Of a stretch of DNA of 37,548 bases, positions 8,207 through 17,346 are shown in pieces (within the stretch, counting starts at the first letter, position 1; the number at the start of each line of letters is the position of its first letter). The notes beneath the pieces are model-generated. The model was given only the letters and a program-made list of their open reading frames with translations. It made no database searches and was not told the origin of the DNA. Source of the DNA: Lachnospiraceae bacterium UBA3386 (GTDB lineage Bacteria; Bacillota; Clostridia; Lachnospirales; Lachnospiraceae); the NCBI GenBank assembly GCA_002358875.1, contig DEPS01000039.1:1-37548 (forward strand). The letters are read 5' to 3'. The position numbers and the translations under genes were made by a program.

Positions 8207-8802
8207 TCGTCCGCCCCTCCCATCGAAAACGGAAAGCGCAGCTTTTTCAGCTGTCTGCGGACGCCCTCCGGGATCAGGGGCTTTACCATGAATCCGCAGG
8301 CATCGGTGTCCCACGCTTTGAGGGAATACTCGGGATAGGCGGTCAGATAGACGACCCTGGTGCAGGGATTGATCTTTAGCAGCTCGCAGCTAAAATCAAG
8401 GCCGCTGACCGTTCCCATCTCGATGTCCACGATCGCGAGGTCGATCCGGTTCACCTTCGCGTATTCAATCGCCTCATGCGGCCGGTTAAAGCCCGTGATC
8501 GCGGCGTTTGGCACGACCTCCTCCAGGACAGACAGGCTGTCGGCGAGGATGGCCTTGTTGTCGTCCACCATGATGATGTTAGGGGATTCGTCGCTCTTTT
8601 CCGCAGTGGAGAGCAGCGTACCGACATCCACCTCCAGAACCCTGGCGAGGCGGGTGATCATTGCGGCATCCGGCATCCGGCTGCCGGTCTCCCATTTGGT
8701 GATCGTGGAATTGTTGACAAACATCTGCCTTCCCAGCTGGATCTGCGAAAGCCCCTTCTCTTTTCTCAGTTTTTTCAATGTTTCCGCAAACAGAGTGTTC
8801 AT
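8203..8802 (-). CDS. XRE-receiver response regulator (rr2)
   Basis: A 199-residue paralogue of rr1 with the same reversed order: XRE helix-turn-helix (recognition region STITKWETGSRMPD), then receiver with acidic residues near 80-81, Asp126 in LAIVDIEMG and Lys174 in VKPL. The start MNTLFAETL at 8802 is chosen because it gives the same length and N-terminus as rr1 and rr3; an ATG at 8832 would add ten residues lying in the promoter leader. The gene is divergent from est3, with operator B between them. Its predicted promoter has TTGAAT, a 17-bp spacer and TATCAT. Confidence 0.9.
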   Translation of the reverse strand: MNTLFAETLKKLRKEKGLSQIQLGRQMFVNNSTITKWETGSRMPDAAMITRLARVLEVDVGTLLSTAEKSDESPNIIMVDDNKAILADSLSVLEEVVPNAAITGFNRPHEAIEYAKVNRIDLAIVDIEMGTVSGLDFSCELLKINPCTRVVYLTAYPEYSLKAWDTDACGFMVKPLIPEGVRRQLKKLRFPFSMGGADE

Positions 8803-8831
8803 GATCCTGCATCCCGCCTTTTTTGCTTTCA

Positions 8832-8860
8832 ATGATAACCCGGTACGCCCGCAGATTCAA
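8832..8860 (-). promoter_or_regulatory. Promoter of rr2-hk2
   Basis: On the minus strand TTGAAT (8855-8860), a 17-bp spacer and TATCAT (8832-8837). The palindrome of site B starts 15 bp upstream of this -35. Confidence 0.6.
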
Positions 8861-8875
8861 GCATCCCGAAAAACC

Positions 8876-8929
8876 GGGGTTTGGCATTCTGCCAAACCCC
8901 CTTGACCGCAGGAAAAAAACCGATAAAGA
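8876..8929 (+). promoter_or_regulatory. Operator-promoter B for est3
   Basis: The element 8876-8901 has arms GGGGTTTGGC and GCCAAACCCC around ATTCT. It is followed immediately by TTGACC (8902-8907), a 16-bp spacer and TAAAGA (8924-8929). The predicted leader to the est3 start is about 215 nt, the longest of the set. I recognise no riboswitch in it. Confidence 0.75.
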
Positions 8930-9150
8930 TGGTGTTGACAAACTGTTCGAACCGTATGGCTGGATCCTGCGTCCACGCAGGCGGGCAAAATGAGCGGAGT
9001 CTGAATGATGGGAGCACTGTGGGAGCGCGAAGCAGTCCGTAGTTTTTTCATAACGAAATCGGCGGAGGAAATCTTCACCCGTACAGCCTGAATCTGCCTT
9101 ACGGTACCGAACGGAATAATCTCAAAAGACAAGGAAAGGGGAATATCATC

Positions 9151-10758
9151 ATGCGCAATATTATCAAGGATCCGATCAGCGCGACATTGACGCAGGAACA
9201 TGCGCTACTCCTGAGCGGGATGAAAAAGGAAATAATGGCCAGTTACGGGGAGAACAGGCGGATCGCTGGCGGCAGCTATGACAGGTCTTTGGCGGCAAAG
9301 TGCGTCAACGGCACCTTCGTCGGCAGGAGGGTGGAAAACCTCATCGTATACAGGGGCATCCCTTTCGTCGGAGAGCAGCCCGTCGGGGCGCTCCGCTGGA
9401 AAGCGCCTGTGGACGTCCTCCCGGATGACGGCGTTTACGAAGCTTATTACAATGGGAAGTGCGCCCCCCAGAGCGAGATTGATCCTTCTTCCATTTACGT
9501 CCAGGGAGAGGACTGCCTGTACCTGAACATATGGAAGGCTGATGACGCGTCCGAGAAGAAGAAGCCGGTCATGGTATGGTTTCACGGCGGCGGCTTCGAG
9601 ATCGGCGGGACGTCCGATCCGGGGTATGATTTCAGCAGCTTCGTCAGGGAGAATCAGGATGTCATCGTCATCACCGTCGCATACAGGCTCGGCGTCCTCG
9701 GCTTTTTGCACCTGTCCCATTTGGAAGGTGGCGCCGACTACCCTGACGCGCAGAACCTCGGCCTCATGGACCAGATCGCGGCCTTAAAATGGGTCCACGA
9801 AAACATCGCGGGTTTTGGCGGCGACCCTGACAACGTGACGATCTTCGGCGAATCCGCAGGCGCCGGAAGCGTGACTCTGCTCCCTCTGGTCAAAGGCTCA
9901 CACCGGTATTTTAAGAGGTTCATCGCGGAGAGCGGCACTCCCGCCATGACCAGATCGACAGAACAGGCCATCGAGGTCACCGATGAACTGATGGAAGCCC
10001 TTGGCTGCAGGGCCGTCGCCGACCTGCTTAAGATTAATGCAGAAGAGCTGGTGAAGGCAGCCAGAGACGTCGTCCTGCTTCGCGGACTTCCGGAAAGGGA
10101 CGGGGCCTTCCTTCCTCTGGACACGCATGATGCCTATTTAAACGGCGCGGTAAAGGACATGGAAATCCTGATTGGCTGCAACCTGGAAGAGATGAACGCC
10201 TGGAAGGAATCCATGGGCGAGAGCTACGTTACCTGGGCAAACGACCTGAAGATAAAGAAATACGCCCAGCTTACGGACAGGGAGAGGGAACTGGTCGAGA
10301 GCTATTTCCAGAGCCTTGGCGGAGACAGCGGCAAGCAGCTCTCCACCCTGCTCGACCAGATCTGGTTTGTCGCGCCGTTTATCAGAACGGCGGAAAACCA
10401 GGCCGCAGCCGGCGGAAAAGCCTACGCCTATTTCTTTACAGCTGTAAGCGGACACGGGAATGAGCTCTCGACCGTCTTCAATCGTCCGGAGATGAACGAA
10501 AGCCTGGGAATCACAATCGACAGAACCTTCGGGAAGACCATGCGCAGGATGTGGGTTCAGTTTGCGAAGACCGGCAATCCGTCGCTTAGCGCAGATATTT
10601 CGCCGGACGGCAAAGCACATGAGTGGCCCCTCTACGATCTGAAGGATAAACAGGTGATGTTCTTCGACGAATTCAACATCCACCCGGAGAAGGAGTCCGA
10701 GAGGAAGCTCGTCGACAGGGACAGGACCTATTTCCTGACAAAGTATTATTGTATCTGA
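9151..10758 (+). CDS. Type B carboxylesterase (est3)
   Basis: A 535-residue cytoplasmic carboxylesterase. It contains NGTFVGRR, EDCLYLNIW, oxyanion HGGGF, GESAG (Ser235), GCNLEEM (acidic Glu) and GHGNELS (His), so the triad is complete. The start at 9151 is supported by AAAGGGG 9 nt upstream. It adds an N-terminal extension of about 25 residues relative to est2, and Met24 or Met29 are alternatives. It lies alone downstream of operator B and is divergent from rr2-hk2. Its C-terminal coding sequence and post-stop bases resemble the esterase remnant at 23904-24012, indicating a former close duplicate. Confidence 0.93.
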   Translation: MRNIIKDPISATLTQEHALLLSGMKKEIMASYGENRRIAGGSYDRSLAAKCVNGTFVGRRVENLIVYRGIPFVGEQPVGALRWKAPVDVLPDDGVYEAYYNGKCAPQSEIDPSSIYVQGEDCLYLNIWKADDASEKKKPVMVWFHGGGFEIGGTSDPGYDFSSFVRENQDVIVITVAYRLGVLGFLHLSHLEGGADYPDAQNLGLMDQIAALKWVHENIAGFGGDPDNVTIFGESAGAGSVTLLPLVKGSHRYFKRFIAESGTPAMTRSTEQAIEVTDELMEALGCRAVADLLKINAEELVKAARDVVLLRGLPERDGAFLPLDTHDAYLNGAVKDMEILIGCNLEEMNAWKESMGESYVTWANDLKIKKYAQLTDRERELVESYFQSLGGDSGKQLSTLLDQIWFVAPFIRTAENQAAAGGKAYAYFFTAVSGHGNELSTVFNRPEMNESLGITIDRTFGKTMRRMWVQFAKTGNPSLSADISPDGKAHEWPLYDLKDKQVMFFDEFNIHPEKESERKLVDRDRTYFLTKYYCI

Positions 10759-10786
10759 CGGGACAGGACTGTTTTTCTTATTTTAA

Positions 10787-10815
10787 CTGACTTTTAACGC
10801 TTTTTTTAGTAGAAT
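10787..10815 (+). promoter_or_regulatory. Promoter of the MATE gene
   Basis: CTGACT (10787-10792), a 17-bp spacer and TAGAAT (10810-10815). No copy of the shared hydrolase operator is present here. Confidence 0.5.
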
Positions 10816-10913
10816 GATAAAAATACAGGCAATCGTCAAACCATAGTCCTGCTTTATATTGGGCTTGACAGGTTGTTTTCGTTGGAGTCTGCCATCCATT
10901 ATCCTCGTGAAAC

Positions 10914-12248
10914 ATGAAATCACGTATTCATTTGTCAGAGCATTTTACATACAGCAAGCTGCTGCGGTTTACGCTCCCGTCTATTGTGATGAACATATTT
11001 GCCTCCCTGTACATCATTGCGGACGGATATTTTGTCGCCAATTATGCGGGCAAGACGGAATTCGCGGCTGTCAACCTGATCATGCCGGTACTGAATATCC
11101 TCGGAACCATTGGCTATATGTTCGGAGTGGGAGGCAGCGCACTGACTGCAAAGACGCTGGGGGAAAAGAACCGGGAGCAGGCGAACCGCCTGTTTTCGCT
11201 GATTGTGCTGGCATCATCCTGCCTGGGCTTTTTTATGATGGCGTCAGGCTTTATCTTTATGCGCCGGGTCGCAGTCATGCTCGGTGCGGAGGGGAAGCTC
11301 CTTGAAGACTGTGTGCTGTATGGCCGGATCTTCATTCTGGCTCTGCCCGCGTGGATATGGGTGTATGAATTCCAGCTTTTCTTTGTCACTGCTGAAAAGC
11401 CGTGGCTGGGACTTGCGGTCACGATCTGCGCAGGCCTTTGCAATATTGTACTTGACGCGGTTTTTTTGATCGGCTTTGGGTGGGGGCTCGCAGGAGCTGC
11501 GGCAGCTTCGGCCTTATGCCAGATAGTGGGAGGCGTGTTCCCGCTGGTTTATTTTATCCGTAGAAACGACAGCCTCCTGAGGCTGGTAAAGCCTCTATGG
11601 GATGGCGGGGCGCTCATCCAATGCATGGCAAACGGATCCTCGGAATTCATGGCGGAGGCCGCCGCGTCCTTCGTAGGGATCATCTACAATGTGCAGCTTC
11701 TCAAGTACGCGGGGGAAGACGGGGTCGTCATTTACGGGCTGCTGATGTATGTCAGCCTGGTTTTTTCCGCCATATTCGTAGGGTATTCCAATGGGGTGGG
11801 ATCGGTATTCGGCTTTCACTACGGAGCGCAGAACCACGCGGAGCTCAAAAACCTTCGAAAAAGAAGCCTGACTCTCATCGGACTGTCATCCGCTGTGATG
11901 TTTGTTCTCTCGGAAATGCTTGCTCAGCCATTTTCCGCGTTATTTTTGCAGGGGGCGCCGAACCTTCTGCCGGACGCCGTGCATGCGTTTCGGATTTTCT
12001 CTGTCTCGTACCTGTTCACAGGGATGGCAGTCTTTAGCTCGGCCTTCTTTACGGCTCTGAGCAACGGGATGGTATCGGCCCTGATCTCTTTTTTGCGGAC
12101 GTTCGTATTTGAACTCGGGGCCGTGCTCCTGCTGCCGGCGCTGCTTGGCGTAGACGGCATTTGGTATTCCGTCGTCTTCGCGGAGCTGATGGCCGCCGCC
12201 GCCGGGAGCATTTTTATGGCCGTGCTGCAAAGAAAATACCGCTACTAA
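10914..12248 (+). CDS. MATE-family multidrug/metabolite exporter
   Basis: A 444-residue membrane protein with about twelve hydrophobic spans in two similar halves. It opens with LLRFTLPSIVMNIFASLYIIADGYFV and contains MFGVGGSAL, typical of the DinF/NorM-like MATE family, which exports cationic drugs or metabolites by sodium or proton antiport. The ribosome site before the ATG is weak. It lies 155 bp after est3 on the same strand but has its own promoter candidate, and a hairpin terminator follows at 12408-12447. Its place between hydrolase genes suggests export of toxic compounds or hydrolysis products; this is inference from position only. Confidence 0.9.
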   Translation: MKSRIHLSEHFTYSKLLRFTLPSIVMNIFASLYIIADGYFVANYAGKTEFAAVNLIMPVLNILGTIGYMFGVGGSALTAKTLGEKNREQANRLFSLIVLASSCLGFFMMASGFIFMRRVAVMLGAEGKLLEDCVLYGRIFILALPAWIWVYEFQLFFVTAEKPWLGLAVTICAGLCNIVLDAVFLIGFGWGLAGAAAASALCQIVGGVFPLVYFIRRNDSLLRLVKPLWDGGALIQCMANGSSEFMAEAAASFVGIIYNVQLLKYAGEDGVVIYGLLMYVSLVFSAIFVGYSNGVGSVFGFHYGAQNHAELKNLRKRSLTLIGLSSAVMFVLSEMLAQPFSALFLQGAPNLLPDAVHAFRIFSVSYLFTGMAVFSSAFFTALSNGMVSALISFLRTFVFELGAVLLLPALLGVDGIWYSVVFAELMAAAAGSIFMAVLQRKYRY

Positions 12249-12315
12249 GGACCTGTCACTTAAGGGGGAGACAAGGTGAATCCCGTAAAAGCTGGTTTGT
12301 GCAAACGAGCTGAGG

Positions 12316-12361
12316 ATTCTCCGTACGCGAGCTTTTTGTTCTCGCCCCCGTACATCGCTCT
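12316..12361 (-). pseudogene. 46-bp remnant of an esterase 5' end
   Basis: It matches 2806-2851 of est1 with a single mismatch and encodes the same peptide on the minus strand (RAMYGGENKKLAYGE). The rest of the gene is absent. It shows that an est1-like gene once lay here in minus orientation. Confidence 0.75.
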
Positions 12362-12407
12362 CAATTTCCTGGATCTGATATAGCTTTACAGGTTTATTTT
12401 ATAACGC

Positions 12408-12447
12408 AAACCGGCCGGTACTGCATGACCGCAGTACCGGCCGGTTT
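12408..12447. terminator. Hairpin terminator downstream of MATE
   Basis: The arms AAACCGGCCGGTACTGC (12408-12424) and GCAGTACCGGCCGGTTT (12431-12447) form a 17-bp perfect stem with A/T flanks. Confidence 0.7.
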
Positions 12448-12534
12448 TATCTTCCTGGCGCAGAATCAGATATCCATTTTTTACGCTTTGCATCATGATA
12501 AAATCTCTTTGGTACCGCGCAGGCTTCCGCAGGA

Positions 12535-12558
12535 GACAGGGGACGGTTCTTTGTCTCT
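12535..12558. repeat. REP-like sequence GACAGGGGACGGTTCTTTGTC
   Basis: A short imperfect palindrome (GAGACA against TGTCTC) around GGGGACGGTTCTTTG. This resembles the dispersed REP-like sequences often linked to TnpA-REP (RAYT) enzymes; no such gene is in the window. The rest of 12249-12591 holds only the esterase remnant, the terminator and no gene that I can see. Confidence 0.4.
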
Positions 12559-12591
12559 CTTTGTCATTTACTTCTTAGTTTAAAAGAGGAA

Positions 12592-12646
12592 TGGGTTTGA
12601 CATTCTGGAACACCCCCTTGAATGGCGCCTGGAAAGATGGGAGAAT
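12592..12646 (+). promoter_or_regulatory. Operator-promoter C for amh1
   Basis: The element 12592-12617 (left part TGGGTTTGACATTCTG, right part GAACACCCCC) is followed at once by TTGAAT (12618-12623), a 17-bp spacer and GAGAAT (12641-12646). Confidence 0.75.
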
Positions 12647-12723
12647 TTTCGTTGATCCACAAAGCAGATTGCTGCCGCCACAGCCGGCGTAGATGTCTGC
12701 AAAGCGCAAGAGAGGAGAACGAA

Positions 12724-15417
12724 ATGAAAGCCGACAAGCTCATTAAAAACGCAAAAATCTTTACGGCAGACAAAGACAACCCCCAGGCCTCTGCCCTCGC
12801 GGTGAAGGACGGAAAATTTATCTATGTTGGGGACGAGGCCGGCCTTGCCGCCTATGAGGGCGAGGTCACGGATCTTGGCGGGAAATTCATCATGCCCGGT
12901 ATCATCGACAGCCACGTCCATGTGACCACCGGTGTCGGATTCGAGTATGTGGATCTGGGCGTACCCGTCATGTGCTCCACCAAAAAGGAAAGCCTGGACT
13001 TTATGGCGGGATATATTAGAAACAATCCCGGCCTTGCGCGTTACAGATTCATGATGGAGCGGACCTGCCTCAATGGAGAAGATCTCACAAAGGAAGAGCT
13101 CGACGCGATCTGCCCGGACGCGGAGATGCTGGTTCTGGAGGGGGAGGTACACAGCAATTGGGTGAACTCCAGGATTCTGGCAACGCACAATATTACCGAC
13201 GACACGCCGGATCCCGTGCCGGGGCTCGCCTATTTTGTGCGCAGGGACGGGCATTTGACCGGAAACTCTTACGAGACCGCGAGCTGGCCCTTCCTCTTTG
13301 ACGGTGTCAACGATCTGACGGACGAGCAGATCAGCGTGGCAGTCCTGCGCTGGCTTGACTCCTCCGTAAAGTATGGCGTGAGCTGTGTCTTTGACGCTGG
13401 CTTTCCGGAGCACAACGGGATGAATGAGCGGATCTACGCCTATCTGCGCTCGCTGGACAAACAGGGAATGCTGCCGGTCTATGTCGACGGCTGCTATGTG
13501 CTCACGCAGCCTGGCAAAATGCGGGAGGCTCTGGAGGAGGTCAAGCGCTTCAGGGATGAGTTCAACACGGAACACATGAAGGTGCACACACTGAAGATCT
13601 TCATGGACGGCACCCTGAAGATTGAGACCGCGGCCATGGTCACGCCCTACGTGGATACCGGCGCGCTGGGGGCCACGGCCTTCAACGCTGAGCAGGTCGC
13701 TGAGATTTTGAAGGAGCTCAACGAGGAAGGGCTGGACCTCCACGTCCATACTGTCGGCGAGGCCTCGTCCCGCGTGGTCCTGGACGGCGTGGAGCTGGCC
13801 CGGAAGGAACTTGGGGACAAATACCGCGTGAAGGTCACCTGCGCCCACCTGTGGGTCCAGGACGACGCGGATCTGGACCGCTTCGCGAAGCTGGGCGTAA
13901 CCGCGAACTTTACTCCCTGGTGGCACAGCGGCAACGTCGGCGGCAATCCCGCCCAGTACTGGCCCACTTTTATCGGGGAGAAACGCGGCCATTCCATGTT
14001 CCGCTGCAAGACAGTCTGGGACACCGGCGCGCTCGTGACCTGGTCGAGCGATGAGGTCTTTTACGGTGACTTCAGGAACTGGAGCCCCTACCTCGCCATG
14101 GAGATTGGCATGACGCGCTGGATCAACGAAAAGACCAGATTTGAAGAAAGCAGCAGAACCATCACGGCGTTCCCTCCCGAGAGCGAGAGGATGAGCATCG
14201 AGGAAATGATGCTGGGCTATACGATCAACGGCGCGAAGCAGCTTGGCATCGAGGCTAAAAAGGGCTCCATCGAGGCAGGCAAGGACGCGGACTTTCTGGT
14301 GTTCGACAAGGATCTGCTGACCGCGGAGCACGAGGGCTTCAGCTACAACATGCCGGTAGAAGTGTATTTTGGCGGCAATAAGATGATTGCGAAATCCTCA
14401 CATCTTCTGGCGCAGGGATACGAGATCGTGAACGGGCTGACGGTGCCCGTGGAGGTCTCCAATAAGGAGCTGGGCGTAGAGGGGCAGGAGCCAAAAAACG
14501 CCAAAAAACTGACCATTGATGTCGAGGCCGCGCAGAAAAAGGAGAAGCTCAATCTGTATGTCTTCCGTCCTGCAGACTACAAAGAGGGCGAAATCACGCC
14601 GGTCATTTATTTCATTCACGGCGGGGGCTATCAGTTTGGCACTGTCAGCATGGATGAGGACAGGATACAGCGTATCGCAGATGGAAGCAATGCCACGGTC
14701 GTGTCCCCTGAGTATACGCTTTCCCTGGATCCTTCCTACAAATATCCCATGGAGCTTGAAGAGGTCTATGCAGGCCTTCTTTATGTGTATGAGCACGCGG
14801 ATGAATTGAATGTGGATAAGGATAAGATCGTCATTGAGGGGGAGAGCGCCGGCGGCGGGCTGACCGCGCGTCTGGCCCTGTATAACCGGGACAAGGGAGA
14901 GGTTCCGCTCAAAGGCCAGGTGCTGATCTATCCCATGCTCGACTACCGCACCGGCGGGAAAGAGGATATTTACAGGAATGAATACGCAGGGGAGTTTGTC
15001 TGGACGAAGGAGAATAACGTCTTTGGCTGGGGAAAACTGATGGAAGGGCAGGCGGAAAAGCTTTCTGATGAGGAAATGATCTATTTTTCGCCGGCAACGG
15101 CAAGGGCAGAGCAGCTCAGGGGGCTGCCAGAGACTTTTCTGATCGTCGGCAGCCTTGACCTTTTCTGCGGGGAAGACATGGACTATGCCAGGAAGCTTAT
15201 GGAGGCCGGCGTCTTTACGGAGCTCCATGTAGAGCCAGGGGTTCCCCATGCCTATGAATATTTAGACTGGACAGCCCAGGCAGCCCGGTTTTTCGAGCTG
15301 AGAGACCATGCGACTGCACGGATGCTTGGAACCGAAGTGAGATCGAAGGCTTCTGACATAGGAGCAGAATACGGCGAACTCCTCAAGTACCTCCTGGGCA
15401 CAGGCGGCACAAAGTAA
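12724..15417 (+). CDS. Amidohydro_3 amidohydrolase fused to an HSL-family esterase (amh1)
   Basis: An 897-residue two-domain enzyme. Residues 1 to about 545 are a YtcJ/AepA-like metal-dependent amidohydrolase with the metal-binding DSHVHV (His64 and His66), closely matching amh3 throughout. After a linker, residues about 575-890 form an alpha/beta-hydrolase fold of the hormone-sensitive-lipase type: oxyanion HGGGY (His632), nucleophile GESAGGG (Ser708), Asp812 and His842, with family-like spacing. One polypeptide thus pairs an amide/imide-type hydrolase with an esterase, suggesting two-step breakdown of one compound. AGGAGA lies just upstream of the ATG at 12724; the more upstream ATG at 12622 falls inside the promoter and is rejected. 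The frame across the junction is continuous, so this is a real fusion. Confidence 0.92.
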   Translation: MKADKLIKNAKIFTADKDNPQASALAVKDGKFIYVGDEAGLAAYEGEVTDLGGKFIMPGIIDSHVHVTTGVGFEYVDLGVPVMCSTKKESLDFMAGYIRNNPGLARYRFMMERTCLNGEDLTKEELDAICPDAEMLVLEGEVHSNWVNSRILATHNITDDTPDPVPGLAYFVRRDGHLTGNSYETASWPFLFDGVNDLTDEQISVAVLRWLDSSVKYGVSCVFDAGFPEHNGMNERIYAYLRSLDKQGMLPVYVDGCYVLTQPGKMREALEEVKRFRDEFNTEHMKVHTLKIFMDGTLKIETAAMVTPYVDTGALGATAFNAEQVAEILKELNEEGLDLHVHTVGEASSRVVLDGVELARKELGDKYRVKVTCAHLWVQDDADLDRFAKLGVTANFTPWWHSGNVGGNPAQYWPTFIGEKRGHSMFRCKTVWDTGALVTWSSDEVFYGDFRNWSPYLAMEIGMTRWINEKTRFEESSRTITAFPPESERMSIEEMMLGYTINGAKQLGIEAKKGSIEAGKDADFLVFDKDLLTAEHEGFSYNMPVEVYFGGNKMIAKSSHLLAQGYEIVNGLTVPVEVSNKELGVEGQEPKNAKKLTIDVEAAQKKEKLNLYVFRPADYKEGEITPVIYFIHGGGYQFGTVSMDEDRIQRIADGSNATVVSPEYTLSLDPSYKYPMELEEVYAGLLYVYEHADELNVDKDKIVIEGESAGGGLTARLALYNRDKGEVPLKGQVLIYPMLDYRTGGKEDIYRNEYAGEFVWTKENNVFGWGKLMEGQAEKLSDEEMIYFSPATARAEQLRGLPETFLIVGSLDLFCGEDMDYARKLMEAGVFTELHVEPGVPHAYEYLDWTAQAARFFELRDHATARMLGTEVRSKASDIGAEYGELLKYLLGTGGTK

Positions 15418-15452
15418 GTTATCACAAAAAACAGCAAGCAGGAGGCTATAAG

Positions 15453-15508
15453 AGGGGGTTGAGATACCGGCAACTCCCTTGACCCCGGCGGAAAAAACCC
15501 GATAAAAT
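15453..15508 (+). promoter_or_regulatory. Operator-promoter D for amh2
   Basis: This is the most diverged copy of the element (15453-15478; AGGGGGTTGAGATACCGG, then CAACTCCC). It is followed immediately by TTGACC (15479-15484), an 18-bp spacer and TAAAAT (15503-15508). Confidence 0.65.
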
Positions 15509-15544
15509 GGTTAACACAAAATATATCCAAGGAGGATCATGTTT

Positions 15545-17170
15545 ATGAAAGCAGAAACAATTATTCTCGGAAATGTTATCACAATGGATGAATTCAAGCC
15601 CTATGCTGAGGCTATAGCAGTGGCAGATGAAAAAATAATCTATGTTGGGAGCAGGGATGCCGCGATGAAGCTTAAGGATGATAAGACCAGGGTTCTGGAT
15701 TATGGAAGTAATTCTATTTACCCGGGATTTCTGGAAGCACACTGCCATCCTGGCTTTGCGGCAAATATCATGTTTGGCAGAGCGAATCTGAAAGAAGGTA
15801 AGACGCCGGAGGATTATCTGGCAATCCTCAGGAAATATGTGGATGAGAATAAGGATAAACCTCACATAGTCGGCTCAGGCTGGTCTGATGATCTGTTGTA
15901 TCAGCTAAATGCGAAACAGTTAGATGAGATATGTCCGGACAAACCTATGATAAATCAAAGCGCCAGCGGCCATATGATGTGGGTCAATACCAGGGCTATG
16001 GAGGCATATGACATAAATGAAGAAGCAGTGGCACAATGGGGAACAGAATGCATTCATGTAGATGAGAATGGCAAACCGAATGGCCTGCTTGCTGAAAAGC
16101 CCGCCATCGATCTTGTTAAAAGGGTCCAGCCCGAGCTTGACCAGGCCAAAAGGGAACTGCTGGGCTTCCAGCAATACGCCTTTGCAAACGGGTATACGGG
16201 TGTCTATGACGCCGGTTACCAGCTTCTGACCAAATATGAACCCCGTGCCTACAAAGAGCTTGACGATGAAGGCAGGCTGAAGCTGTATTCCTTCTGCGGC
16301 AGCTTCGTGAATGACAATACAGATACGCCAGAAGAAGATGTGGAAAGAATCGTTAAGGAGGCAGAAGAATATAACGGAAAGCATGTCAGGGTACTTGGAG
16401 TCAAGGTCTTCGCTGACGGCGTTGTCGAGGGTCATACTGCGTGGATGCTGGATGACTATGCAGATAAACCGGGTTATAAGGGTGTAACAAGATTCGATGA
16501 TCACGATAAGATGGTAAGGCTCGTTAAGGCTGCGGCCGCCCACAACATGAATGTTCACATTCATTCTGTCGGAGACGGAGCCACCAGGGCATGGATCGAC
16601 GCCATCGCAGAGGCCCAGTGCGAGACAGGGAATTTCGATATGAGAAATGCGCTTGCGCATTTGCAGGAAGTCACTCCGGAAGATGTTAAGAGGATGGGCG
16701 AATATAATGTTATGGCTGTATGCGGAATCATGTGGGCGATGAAACATCCTGTCGGCTTTGCACAGGAGACTGCCTATGTAGGTGAAGAGAAGTCCTATAA
16801 TGCCTATCCGGTTAAGTCTATTGTGGATGCAGGCGGCGTGGTCGCAAGCCATTCGGACTATCCTGTTTCTCCTATGTTCAGTGCGGTACAGGCGTTCTGT
16901 ATGGGAGTACTGAAAAAGCTGCCGTCACTTACGGATGACTATATCAGAAATATCGATCAGGCGCTCAGCAGACATGAGGCTCTGAAGGCTCTTACAAGCA
17001 ATGTTGCCTATATGTGGCATGAAGAAGACAGGATGGGCACGATCAGCCTGGGCAAGCTTGCCAACTTAGTTGTTTTTGATCGTGACTTTATGCATGACGA
17101 TTTTGCTGAGATTGAGAAGGCAGTCTGCCTTGCGACAATTGTTGATGGGGATGTTGTTTATAAAAAATAA
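15545..17170 (+). CDS. Amidohydro_3 (YtcJ-like) amidohydrolase (amh2)
   Basis: A 541-residue cytoplasmic metal-dependent amidohydrolase. It begins MKAETIILGNVITMDEF and carries the metal motif EAHCHPG, KVFADGVVEGHTAW, and a late HSDYPVSP with the metal-site Asp, as usual for Amidohydro_3. GGAGG (15531-15535) is 9 nt before the ATG at 15545; the ATG at 15539 is too close to that site. It is only distantly related to amh1 and amh3. Its first about 600 bp are visibly more AT-rich, with different codon choice from neighbours, hinting at separate acquisition. Substrate unknown. Confidence 0.92.
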   Translation: MKAETIILGNVITMDEFKPYAEAIAVADEKIIYVGSRDAAMKLKDDKTRVLDYGSNSIYPGFLEAHCHPGFAANIMFGRANLKEGKTPEDYLAILRKYVDENKDKPHIVGSGWSDDLLYQLNAKQLDEICPDKPMINQSASGHMMWVNTRAMEAYDINEEAVAQWGTECIHVDENGKPNGLLAEKPAIDLVKRVQPELDQAKRELLGFQQYAFANGYTGVYDAGYQLLTKYEPRAYKELDDEGRLKLYSFCGSFVNDNTDTPEEDVERIVKEAEEYNGKHVRVLGVKVFADGVVEGHTAWMLDDYADKPGYKGVTRFDDHDKMVRLVKAAAAHNMNVHIHSVGDGATRAWIDAIAEAQCETGNFDMRNALAHLQEVTPEDVKRMGEYNVMAVCGIMWAMKHPVGFAQETAYVGEEKSYNAYPVKSIVDAGGVVASHSDYPVSPMFSAVQAFCMGVLKKLPSLTDDYIRNIDQALSRHEALKALTSNVAYMWHEEDRMGTISLGKLANLVVFDRDFMHDDFAEIEKAVCLATIVDGDVVYKK

Positions 17171-17245
17171 GAAGGGTAAACAGTTCACGGAGAGTAATCT
17201 CCCTTGCCTGCTCGACCTGGTTCACGGTGACTGGCACCTATTTCG

Positions 17246-17342
17246 TTTACCCCTCGACTGCAAATACAGGGGAGGCGCATAAGGAACCGGGCAGGCGCCG
17301 GAAGCCTGCGCGGTATCAAAGAGATTTTTCACGATGTAACAG
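17246..17342. repeat. 98-bp dispersed repeat, copy 2
   Basis: It is near-identical to 6728-6825. Here a second terminator (17347-17378) is inserted between the repeat and the CCCCCGGCACGA hairpin that follows directly in copy 1. The preceding bases 17171-17245 hold a decayed relative of the 1063-1222 sequence (TGCCTGCTCGACC and GTGACTGGCACCT). Confidence 0.85.
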
Positions 17343-17346
17343 CAAA

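Noticed and set aside
14360..14460. amh1 as two separate genes
   Set aside because: The frame is continuous with no stop and no ribosome site before the esterase domain, and the linker is coding-like.
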